From Actinomycetota bacterium (GTDB taxonomy: Bacteria > Actinomycetota > Thermoleophilia > BMS3ABIN01), in assembly GCA_016235065.1 (NCBI GenBank), contig JACRMB010000007.1, positions 124,001 to 188,000 on the forward strand: 64,000 nt of DNA. The letters run 5' to 3'. Below are positions 30,570 to 37,754 of this stretch, piece by piece (position 1 is the first letter of the stretch; each line of letters starts with the position of its first letter). The translations under genes were made by a program, and so were the position numbers. The notes below the pieces were generated by a model that did no database searches, was not told where the DNA came from, and saw nothing but the letters and a program-made list of their open reading frames with translations.

Positions 30570-32921
30570 ATGAGAAACATAACCCGTAGAGATTTTCTTA
30601 AGATGGGCGCGGCCAGCACGGCGGTGCTGGCGATAGAGACCCAGTTCGGCCCCATCGCCGCTGCGGCGGAGCGTCTTATCGAGGGCGGCCGGTCTGTTAA
30701 CAGGACCTCGGGGCTGCCCCGTTCGTTCCTGCCCAGCACCTGCATGCAGTGTCCCGCCGGCTGCGGCAACATCAGCTATATCGAGGAGAGCCGCGTAGTC
30801 AAGATCGGCGGCAATCCCATGCACCTCAGCAACCAGGGCTCACTCTGCGCCCGTGGCCAGGCCGGAATCAACGCGCTTTATGATCCCGACCGCCTGCTGA
30901 CGCCGCTGAAGCGCGCCAAGGGCGTGCGCGGCAACAACGACTGGATCGCCATCAGCTGGGAAGAAGCTTATGACGAGGTCTCCAAAGCGCTTGCCGCCGC
31001 GAGGTCAAACCCCCGCGATTTCGTCTTCCTTACCGACGACCTGGCGCAGGACGACCTGGGCCGCCGTTTCACCTACGCTTTCGGTTCGCCGAATGCCATT
31101 GGCTCGACCGGTGTCTACGACGCCAACAAGCTGGTGGGCACGCAGCTGACCTGGGGTAAGGCGGGCGATATGCCCGATTTCGCCAAGAGCAAGTACATCC
31201 TGGTCTTCGGGGCCAATCCGCTGGAGAGCAATCCCCAGTTCGTGGGCCTCGCCAAGCGTTTCATCGACGGCATCCAGAAGAACCAGGCCAAGGTCGTAGC
31301 CTTCGATATCAGGCTGACCAATACTTCGACCCGCGCCAATGAGATCCATTACGTGAATCCGGGCACTTATGCCCTGCTGGCCCTGACCATGGCGAACGTC
31401 ATCATTCAGGAAGGCCTGCACGACGCCGCTTTCATCGAGCAGTGGACCAACGTCAGCCCGGCTCAGCTGGCTCAGCACCTTGCCCAGTACACGCCGGAAC
31501 GCGCCGAGGCCGAGGCCGGGGTCAGCGCCCTGGTCATCCGCCGGATCGCGACAGAATTCGCCGCCACGAAGCCGGCTACGACCATCAGTGACGCGATGCT
31601 TTCCAACTACGCCAATGGCGTCCAGAACGAGCGGGCGGTAATGCTCCTCAATATCATCACCGGTAATATCGATACCAGGGGCGGACTCTGCCTGCCGGTC
31701 CAGTACGATCTGGCCGAGCCGAGCCCCGCGCCTTCGATGCCGGCGCCGAGTGTGCTCTCCAATCCGCCGGACCTGCCGTTCGCTTATCAGCAGTCCGTCG
31801 AAAAGACTATGCAGTCGATCAAGGACCGCAAGCATGCGGTGAACGTACTGATGACCCACGGGGTCAATCCGGTCTACTCCAACCCGGACATGGGCATGAC
31901 CGAGGATGTGCTGATCGACCAGACCCTGATCCCGTATCACATCGCTATCACCCCGTTCATGAACGAGACCGCGGCTTTGGCGGATATCATCCTGCCGGAG
32001 ACGACCTTCCTGGAAGACTGGGATATAGAGGTGCGCCCGTCGCCGGAGCTGGTCCCGTATGTCTCGCTGAAGCAGTCGGTGGTGCCGGCGATGGAATCGG
32101 CAAAGTCCTTCTTCGAGATAGCGACGCAGCTGGCCGGGAAGATCGGTGGCGGCATGGAGCAGTATTTCGCTTTCAAGACCGTACAGGCATATCTCAAGGC
32201 ACGCATCGCCAACATCCCCGGCCTGAACCAGGCTGGCGGCCTGGACTACCTGATGCAGCACGGCGTCTGGTACGACCCCAAGACCAAGCCGAATTATGGT
32301 TCCTACATGGCCGGCGGTTTCGCGACTCCCAGCGGCAAGCTGGAAGTCTATTCCCAGCAGCTTGCTGACAAGAACTTCTCGGCGCTGCCGACCTACGAGC
32401 CGATAGCGACCTTCCGGGATCTGGGCAACAACGAGATGGTGCTGTCGATCTTCGACACCGCTATCCAGACGGATGCCAGGACCGGCAATTGCATGTGGCT
32501 CAACGAGATCCAGCACGACAATCCGGTCTGGATCAATCCGGCGACAGCCGCAAGGCTTGGTATCAAGGATGGCGAGACTGTCAAGCTCACGCGTTCGCAC
32601 AAGTCCGGCGATGCCAAGGAGCGCTCCATCACGTCGACCGCTTATCTGACCGAGGGCATCCATGAAAGCGTAGTCGCCATGGCAAACGGCAACGGGCGCG
32701 CGGAATCCGGCGTTGTGGCTGAAGGTGAGCCCATGACAGCCGCCGAGATCGAGGAGATCGAGCCCAACGCGCTGCAGGACGCTAACCTGAAACTCATCTG
32801 GTGGAAAGAGAAGGGCGCCGGTATCGGAATTAACGCCAAGCAGATCGTGCCGGTATCACCGGACCCGATCGGCGGCGGACAGGCCTGGGGTGATGTAGTC
32901 GTCACTGTCGCCAAAGCCTAG
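30570..32921 (+). CDS. Tat-exported molybdopterin oxidoreductase, catalytic subunit
   Basis: A 783-residue bis-MGD enzyme of the DMSO-reductase family. Residues 1-33 are a Tat signal (RRDFLKMGAASTAVLAI). The first cluster site is CMQCPAGCG (about 58-66) with LCARG (about 91-95). Later come molybdopterin-binding segments (ILVFGANPLESNPQF, NYANGVQNERAVMLLNIITGNIDTRGGLC) and the C-terminal barrel (IQHDNPVWINPATAARLGIKDGETV). Relatives include polysulfide, thiosulfate, tetrathionate and arsenate reductases. I cannot name the substrate or the Mo ligand with confidence. Nearby genes give it a TorD-like chaperone and multiheme cytochromes. Confidence 0.93.
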   Translation: MRNITRRDFLKMGAASTAVLAIETQFGPIAAAAERLIEGGRSVNRTSGLPRSFLPSTCMQCPAGCGNISYIEESRVVKIGGNPMHLSNQGSLCARGQAGINALYDPDRLLTPLKRAKGVRGNNDWIAISWEEAYDEVSKALAAARSNPRDFVFLTDDLAQDDLGRRFTYAFGSPNAIGSTGVYDANKLVGTQLTWGKAGDMPDFAKSKYILVFGANPLESNPQFVGLAKRFIDGIQKNQAKVVAFDIRLTNTSTRANEIHYVNPGTYALLALTMANVIIQEGLHDAAFIEQWTNVSPAQLAQHLAQYTPERAEAEAGVSALVIRRIATEFAATKPATTISDAMLSNYANGVQNERAVMLLNIITGNIDTRGGLCLPVQYDLAEPSPAPSMPAPSVLSNPPDLPFAYQQSVEKTMQSIKDRKHAVNVLMTHGVNPVYSNPDMGMTEDVLIDQTLIPYHIAITPFMNETAALADIILPETTFLEDWDIEVRPSPELVPYVSLKQSVVPAMESAKSFFEIATQLAGKIGGGMEQYFAFKTVQAYLKARIANIPGLNQAGGLDYLMQHGVWYDPKTKPNYGSYMAGGFATPSGKLEVYSQQLADKNFSALPTYEPIATFRDLGNNEMVLSIFDTAIQTDARTGNCMWLNEIQHDNPVWINPATAARLGIKDGETVKLTRSHKSGDAKERSITSTAYLTEGIHESVVAMANGNGRAESGVVAEGEPMTAAEIEEIEPNALQDANLKLIWWKEKGAGIGINAKQIVPVSPDPIGGGQAWGDVVVTVAKA

Positions 32922-32933
32922 CGTCCGGTATCG

Positions 32934-33602
32934 ATGAATACCGCCGCCGAAGGCGCCGGTAACGGTACAGGGGACGGCAAGCTGGAGATGGCCCGGGCAA
33001 GAGCCGGCCTTTATGGGCTCTTGTCGCGTGTGTTCAGCGGCAATCCGACGGCCGGGCTGGTGAAGGGCATGAAGGAACCGGGGATGCAGGAATCGCTGGC
33101 ATCTTTCGAGGTTCCGTTTGATGAGGAGTTCCTGGCCGGGGACGACGAGCAGCAGGCAGAAGATCTGGCCATCGAATACGCCAGGCTGTTTCTGGCGACG
33201 GAGTCGCATATCGCTCCGTATGAGTCGGTTTTTGTGCGTGGCTGGGCTGAAGACAAGCCCCAGTTGTGGGGCGAGGCTACGGTGGAAGTGTCCAGGTTCT
33301 ACCAGGAAGCCGGCCTCGAACTGCGCGAAGGCCAGACCCCCGATCATCTGGGGATCGAGCTGGAAGCGATGGCGGTCATGGCCGAATGCGAGGCCGCCAG
33401 GCGCGAATCGGGAGATGCGGCAGGAGCCGCCAGGCTGGAAGAGCTTCAGCACCGGTTCTGCGAAGAGCACCTGAAGCTCTGGGTGCCGGAATTTTGTGAG
33501 GAAGTGCTGCGGCGGACAGAAAGCGGTTTCTATCGCAGCATGGCTGTTTTGACAGCGTCGCTGGTGCGTATGCACTGCGGCGAGGAAACGATTATCGATT
33601 AG
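32934..33602 (+). CDS. TorD/DmsD-family molybdoenzyme chaperone
   Basis: A 222-residue all-helical chaperone that holds the Tat signal of the catalytic subunit until its cofactor is in place. Family marks are RAGLYGLLSRVFSGNPT near the N-terminus, EYARLFLATESHIAPYESVF, and PDHLGIELEAMAVMAE (about 139-155). It starts 12 bases after the catalytic gene stop with no clear ribosome site, so it may rely on coupled translation. The cytoplasmic location follows from the lack of a signal peptide. Confidence 0.9.
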   Translation: MNTAAEGAGNGTGDGKLEMARARAGLYGLLSRVFSGNPTAGLVKGMKEPGMQESLASFEVPFDEEFLAGDDEQQAEDLAIEYARLFLATESHIAPYESVFVRGWAEDKPQLWGEATVEVSRFYQEAGLELREGQTPDHLGIELEAMAVMAECEAARRESGDAAGAARLEELQHRFCEEHLKLWVPEFCEEVLRRTESGFYRSMAVLTASLVRMHCGEETIID

Positions 33603-33654
33603 CTGTGCCGGCAGGCGTCAATATGTTGGAAAGTAAAGGGAGGAACTAAAACAA

Positions 33655-34428
33655 ATGAAGATTCCTAAGCTATCGAAGCCAGTGTGGGTGCTGGTAGGCG
33701 TGGTTGTACTCCTGGTGGCCCTGTCGCCATTCCTGTTGCTTGCTCATTACACGACTACGAACCCGAGGTTCTGTCTTACCTGCCACGGCACTGGTGAGAC
33801 AGCCGATGTCGGCGAGGAGTCGAACATCCATCCCGATTACAGCGACGTCGGCTGCCTCGATTGCCACGCGGAAGACGGCGGCCATTTCGTCACCGATGGA
33901 TATAAGACCGGCTTTGAGTCCGAGCCTGATCGTGTCAGCGAGAACTGTGTTCGCTGCCATGAAGACATGAAGCAGAAGACGGATACAGAAGGCTTCAAAT
34001 ACAACGAGAAGAATATCCGGATCCCTCACGCCATGCATTTCGGTTTTGGCGCGGTCTGTACCGATTGCCACCGCAACCTGGCTCATGACCTGAACGTCAA
34101 CCAGACGAACCGGCCGACGATGGCCTACTGTTTCCAGTGTCACCCGGCGACGGACAAGTGCGACAAGTGCCATCCCGACGGCCCGCCTGCCGAGAAGACG
34201 ACCATCCCGCCGCCGGCCAAGAGGCCCCAGGTGCCATCGGCAGACGCTTCAAGGGCCACCTTCGAGTTGCAGTGCGCCAAGTGCCACGCGCTTTACCCGG
34301 TGACCTTGTACTCCAAGGCTGAGTGGGCTCCGGTAGTAGACCGGATGGTAGGCTACACCGGTGCGGATATCAGCCCTGAGGACAAGGCGCTGATCATGGC
34401 CTATATCGACGCCGCAGCCAAGCCGTAA
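33655..34428 (+). CDS. Membrane-anchored 7-heme cytochrome c (NapC-like N-terminus)
   Basis: A 257-residue cytochrome with one N-terminal helix (VWVLVGVVVLLVALSPFLLLAHY) and seven CxxCH motifs: CLTCH, CLDCH, CVRCH, CTDCH, CFQCH, CDKCH and CAKCH. The last lies in a C-terminal domain that resembles a small mono-heme cytochrome (YPVTLYSKAEWAPVVDRMVGYTGADISPEDKALIMAYI), as in quinohemoprotein-type domains. GGGAGG precedes the ATG. It ends the operon; a terminator follows. Confidence 0.92.
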   Translation: MKIPKLSKPVWVLVGVVVLLVALSPFLLLAHYTTTNPRFCLTCHGTGETADVGEESNIHPDYSDVGCLDCHAEDGGHFVTDGYKTGFESEPDRVSENCVRCHEDMKQKTDTEGFKYNEKNIRIPHAMHFGFGAVCTDCHRNLAHDLNVNQTNRPTMAYCFQCHPATDKCDKCHPDGPPAEKTTIPPPAKRPQVPSADASRATFELQCAKCHALYPVTLYSKAEWAPVVDRMVGYTGADISPEDKALIMAYIDAAAKP

Positions 34429-34508
34429 GGGTAGTCAGGATACGGCGGACAGCATGACCCGGACTGGATGATCGCGAAACAGGTCCGGAATTAACGGAAG
34501 AACACCCA

Positions 34509-34539
34509 GGGCGGCCGCTTTCAGCGGCCGCCCTTTTTT
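34509..34539 (+). terminator. Rho-independent terminator of the molybdoenzyme operon
   Basis: GGGCGGCCGC-TTTCA-GCGGCCGCCC followed by TTTTTT: a 10-base perfect GC stem and T run, 80 bases after the 7-heme cytochrome stop. Confidence 0.95.
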
Positions 34540-34582
34540 ACCCCGTGAGCGCGCATGCTCTTGTCCCTGATTCCGGCCAAAG

Positions 34583-34644
34583 TTGACTCAAACGGTTTCC
34601 ATTGCTACCATTTGGATGTCGCCTCCCCCGGGAGCGATTTTTTT
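34583..34644 (+). promoter_or_regulatory. Promoter immediately followed by a terminator-like hairpin
   Basis: TTGACT (34583-34588) and TACCAT (34606-34611) are 17 bases apart. From the predicted start (about 34618) the RNA would at once form a stem (TCGCCTCCC with GGGAGCGA, one bulge, 34619-34637) followed by seven T. This could stop most transcripts before the pyrophosphatase gene at 34703, or make a very short RNA. It is read from sequence only. Confidence 0.4.
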
Positions 34645-34702
34645 ATCCCTCTCCCCATGTTCCCTGAAAAGATCTCCATCAAAAAAGGAATGAGGCCGGA
34701 AG

Positions 34703-36367
34703 ATGCTTTCCACTCCCGCCAGTAAAAAGAAAAACGTACATGTGATCGGGCATATAGTGCCGGATACGGATTCCGTCTGTTCCGCCATCGGCTATGCCCT
34801 TTTCAAGAACCTGACCGACGAGCGCTTCCTCTTTACCCCGGCTCGGGCAGGCCATATCAACGAGGAGACGAAATTCGTCCTGGAGCGCTTCGGCCTGCCG
34901 ATTCCAGTGGAGGTCGAGAGCCTGAGCGCCACCGTCAACGATCTTGACCTGCACAAACCGATTTCGGTCAACGTGAGGGATTCCGTATATGCACTGGCCC
35001 GCACGATCAGCGAGCAGGGTGTGCGGACGGCTCCGGTCGTGGACGACAATGACCGGATCGCGGGCATCGTGGGCCTGCGCGATATCGCCCAGTTCCACAT
35101 GACCAGCGGCAGCATGATGGACCTCTCACAGGCTCCCATCAACCTCGACATCTTCCTCAAGACCTGCGACGGCCTGGTCGTAGCCAACACCGGCAAGGCG
35201 GATACGCTCGCGGGCAGGGTGATGATCGCATCCATGCAGCGCGGGACACTGCTGAACCTGATGACTGAGGGCGATATCATCGTCGTCGGCGACCAGCAGG
35301 ATGTCCAGCTGGATTGCATCCAGGCAGGCTGTTCGGCGCTTATCGTCACCGACGGCTCCGAGATAGCCGCGAATATCATCCGCGAAGCCGAGGAAAAGGG
35401 TGTGCTCACCATATCTTCGCCCCATCCGGCCTTTGGCACTGTGCAGCTGCTACTCATGTCCGAGCCGGCTTCTTCGATCATGACCCCGAAGCCCGCCACC
35501 GCCGGCCTGTACAGCTCGACCGCAGACCTGCGAAAGCTGGTCATCGAATCTGACTATCGCTCCGCCATCGTCGCTGACAGCGACGACAGGCTGATCGGCT
35601 TCGTCACCCGGACCGACCTGCTGGATCCCGTGCGCAAACGGGCCATCCTGGTGGACCACAACGAACTGTCACAGGCAATCGATGGCATCGAGGAGGCGGA
35701 GATCCTCGAGATAATCGACCACCACCGCGTCGGCGATATCTCGACCGCGGCGCCCATCTATGTGCTGACGGATCCACTGGGCAGCACCTGTACGATAGTC
35801 GCCCGGGAGATGTTCCTGCACCAGTTGCAGATCCCGCCGGAGATCGCGGGCGCCCTGCTTTCCGGCATACTTTCCGACACGTTGCTGCTCACCCTGTCCA
35901 CGACGACCGCGCGGGATGAAGAGATGGCCGCACGGCTGGCGGAGCTGGCTGGCGTCGATATCGATCTATACGGCGAAGAGCTGCTGCGGGCGAGCATCAA
36001 CATCACCGGCAAGACGGCCGCCGCACTGATCGCCGCCGATTTCCGCAAGGTCCTGATCGGCGGGAAGAAGCTGGGCATCGGCCAGATGATGGTGCTCAAC
36101 TGTGATGAGATCGATGAGCGTGAGGCTGAGCTGATCGCAGAACTGGACCGCCTGCGGCAGGAAAAGAATTATGACCTGACCGTGATGCTGGTGACTAACC
36201 CCCTGAACGCCGAATTCGAGCGGGTGCTGGCATCGGGGGAGACCTGGATTATCGACAAGGCGTTTCCCTCCTGCGAGATCAAGGACGGCGTCTGCCGCAT
36301 CCCCGGGGTCATGTCGCGCAAGAAGGATTTTATTCCGGCGGTGGGGAAGGTGCTGGGGACGGCCTGA
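34703..36367 (+). CDS. Family II (manganese-type) inorganic pyrophosphatase with CBS and DRTGG insert
   Basis: Splits pyrophosphate to phosphate in the cytoplasm, pulling biosynthetic reactions forward. The 554-residue protein has the DHH-phosphoesterase motifs GHIVPDTDS (about 15-23), DHHRVGD (about 338) and DPLGSTCTIV (about 354), and a C-terminal DHHA2 domain with GGKKLGIGQM. Between the first and second motifs lie two CBS repeats (VNVRDSVYALARTISEQGVRTAPVVDDNDRIAGIVG and SSTADLRKLVIESDYRSAIVADSDDRLIGFVT) around a DRTGG domain. In characterised relatives the insert lets adenine nucleotides control activity. GAGG lies a few bases before the ATG. Confidence 0.93.
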   Translation: MLSTPASKKKNVHVIGHIVPDTDSVCSAIGYALFKNLTDERFLFTPARAGHINEETKFVLERFGLPIPVEVESLSATVNDLDLHKPISVNVRDSVYALARTISEQGVRTAPVVDDNDRIAGIVGLRDIAQFHMTSGSMMDLSQAPINLDIFLKTCDGLVVANTGKADTLAGRVMIASMQRGTLLNLMTEGDIIVVGDQQDVQLDCIQAGCSALIVTDGSEIAANIIREAEEKGVLTISSPHPAFGTVQLLLMSEPASSIMTPKPATAGLYSSTADLRKLVIESDYRSAIVADSDDRLIGFVTRTDLLDPVRKRAILVDHNELSQAIDGIEEAEILEIIDHHRVGDISTAAPIYVLTDPLGSTCTIVAREMFLHQLQIPPEIAGALLSGILSDTLLLTLSTTTARDEEMAARLAELAGVDIDLYGEELLRASINITGKTAAALIAADFRKVLIGGKKLGIGQMMVLNCDEIDEREAELIAELDRLRQEKNYDLTVMLVTNPLNAEFERVLASGETWIIDKAFPSCEIKDGVCRIPGVMSRKKDFIPAVGKVLGTA

Positions 36368-36427
36368 GGGCATATTACGCGGAAAATTGTGCAGGCCTTT
36401 TGCAGGCGTGGACAGCTGGATCCAGCG

Positions 36428-36688
36428 TCAGCCGCGGTAAGCTTCCTTCCGGTGGGCGATCTTGACTACCACCACACAGATCTCTTCATCGTTCACCGTG
36501 TAGATGATCCGATAGACTCCCTGGCGAAGCCGGTAGCGTTCCGCTCCCGAGAGTTTTTCGCAACCAGGGGGTCGTGGGTCGGATGCGAGCGGCCTGATAC
36601 GCCTCAAGATCCGTTCCAGGTCTTTCCGTGGTAGAGTGCGAAGGTCTTTGGCGACGGACCGCTTGAAGCGGAGCTTATAAACGACCAT
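36428..36688 (-). CDS. RelE/ParE-type toxin
   Basis: An 86-residue basic protein with the RelE fold: YKLRFKRSVAKDLRTLPRKDLERILRRI, CEKLSGAERYRLRQGVYRIIYTVNDEEICVVVVKIAHRKEAYR. The ending K-x-x-H-R-x-x-x-Y-R is the usual RelE active end. Such toxins cut mRNA on the ribosome. It overlaps the antitoxin gene by 14 bases and is translated after it. Confidence 0.9.
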   Translation of the reverse strand: MVVYKLRFKRSVAKDLRTLPRKDLERILRRIRPLASDPRPPGCEKLSGAERYRLRQGVYRIIYTVNDEEICVVVVKIAHRKEAYRG

Positions 36689-36911
36689 GCTTTTTCAGGT
36701 CGTCAAGCAGTTCCTCATAGGAGATGGTGGGTTCGGCTGCCCGGTCGCCGAATGCGGCAAGGTCTTCCTGGTCTTCTTTCAGGGCCATCCGGACAGCATC
36801 GTTGACGATTTCCGAGACGGAACGGTTAGTGCTGGCAGCTTTCAAGCGCAGGGCCTGGTGAAGTTCCGGGTCAAAATATATCGTGGATCTTTTTGAGGCT
36901 GTTTCAGCCAT
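36675..36911 (-). CDS. Ribbon-helix-helix antitoxin
   Basis: A 78-residue protein. Residues about 5-45 (KRSTIYFDPELHQALRLKAASTNRSVSEIVNDAVRMAL) are a ribbon-helix-helix DNA-binding domain, and the acidic C-terminal tail (EPTISYEELLDDLKKHGRL) would wrap the toxin. AAAGAGGTG precedes the ATG. With the toxin it should repress the operon at the palindrome over its own promoter. Confidence 0.9.
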   Translation of the reverse strand: MAETASKRSTIYFDPELHQALRLKAASTNRSVSEIVNDAVRMALKEDQEDLAAFGDRAAEPTISYEELLDDLKKHGRL

Positions 36912-36934
36912 GACGCATCACCTCTTTCGATGAC

Positions 36935-36963
36935 ATTATAGCGTCATGACGTTATAGCATCAA
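36935..36963 (-). promoter_or_regulatory. Toxin-antitoxin promoter with palindromic operator
   Basis: On the minus strand TTGATG (36963-36958) and TATAAT (36940-36935) are 17 bases apart. A 20-base palindrome (36937-36956, centre CGTCATGACG, one mismatched pair) covers the spacer and part of the -10 box, as expected for autorepression by a ribbon-helix-helix antitoxin. Confidence 0.7.
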
Positions 36964-36999
36964 GTAGCTGCTGTTGCCGGTATCCCTCCTCAGAAGTAT

Positions 37000-37272
37000 T
37001 CATGTGTCACATACTGAAGTTTCTGTATAAATGAGAATGTAGCTACCGTCATTGACATCGACGGTCAGGCACCCGCCACGGTTTTCTCCATACGTCTGCC
37101 ATCCAGGCTTGCTGGTACATTCATGAACATCAGGATGCCCTATACCAACGATTCCATCGTACCAGGCCACCAGGAATGGCTCCTTGAGGACCTTCAGTGA
37201 GATCTCGTCCGCAGATTTGCGGGCGGCATTGAAATCAATATCTCCATCAATTGTGATATTTATGGTTTCCAA
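37000..37272 (-). CDS. DUF5619 (AF1514-like) protein
   Basis: A 90-residue protein of the small AF1514-like family known from archaea and anaerobic bacteria. Visible parts: a first strand TINITIDGDIDFNAARKSADEIS, then FLVAWYDGIVGIGHPDVHECTSKPGWQTYGENRGGCLTVDVNDGSYILIYTE. Conserved WYDG, PDV, PGW and GG residues suggest a small enzyme or binding fold, but no role is known. The start is TTG at 37272, since no ATG is near and GGAAAG lies just upstream. Confidence 0.75.
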   Translation of the reverse strand: METINITIDGDIDFNAARKSADEISLKVLKEPFLVAWYDGIVGIGHPDVHECTSKPGWQTYGENRGGCLTVDVNDGSYILIYTETSVCDT

Positions 37273-37389
37273 GTCTTTCCAGTCAGGAAATTTCCCTCAA
37301 ATCATCGCCAGTATGGAATAGATTGTCAATTTGATACCCGAGGCCTTCACCCGCTACCAACCACCCACTTTTTCCACTAATATACTACT

Positions 37390-37658
37390 GACCGTGCTAG
37401 GCGGGGAGCTAGCGGTGCCCTGTACCCGCAATCCGCTATAGCGGGGCTGAATTCCCACCTTCGGGGCAGATTTGCGGGGCCAGTGGCCTTGCCGGCGGTG
37501 CTGAAGGCCAGGTCCTGCGCAATGGAACGTCGTGAACCCCGTCAGGTCCGGAAGGAAGCAGCGGTAAGCGATCTCTTTCATGTGCCGCGGGGTCGCCTGG
37601 CTGGAGCCGTCTGTCTGGTACACGCCCGTAGTTCTGTTTCAACGGTGGGTGCACGGTC
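37390..37658 (+). ncRNA. ffs: Signal recognition particle RNA (long bacterial form)
   Basis: About 269 bases with the SRP hallmark GTCAGGTCCGGAAGGAAGCAGC at its apical domain (near 37539-37560, split here as GTCAGGTCCGG and AAGGAAGCAGC). The 5' end (GACCGTGC, 37390-37397) and 3' end (GCACGGTC, 37651-37658) are perfectly complementary, closing the molecule, and a TTTTTA run follows. The 5' Alu-like part (GCCCTGTACCCGCAATCCGC) fits the Gram-positive long form. A TAATAT box at 37378-37383 is correctly placed for a start at 37390. With Ffh this RNA directs membrane proteins to the translocon. It lies just before dnaX, as in many Gram-positives. Confidence 0.95.
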
Positions 37659-37754
37659 ATTTTTATTCCTGGAGGTGGGATTCCACCATCCCGGTCGCAT
37701 GTCCTAACGGTCATGAATCCATGTAAGCCCGAGCGAAGCCAAGGATCCCGGTTT

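Noticed and set aside
31005-32663. 552-codon open frame on the minus strand
   Set aside because: It is the codon-bias shadow of the molybdopterin oxidoreductase gene; its translation is rich in Arg, Gly and Asp and has no recognisable domain.
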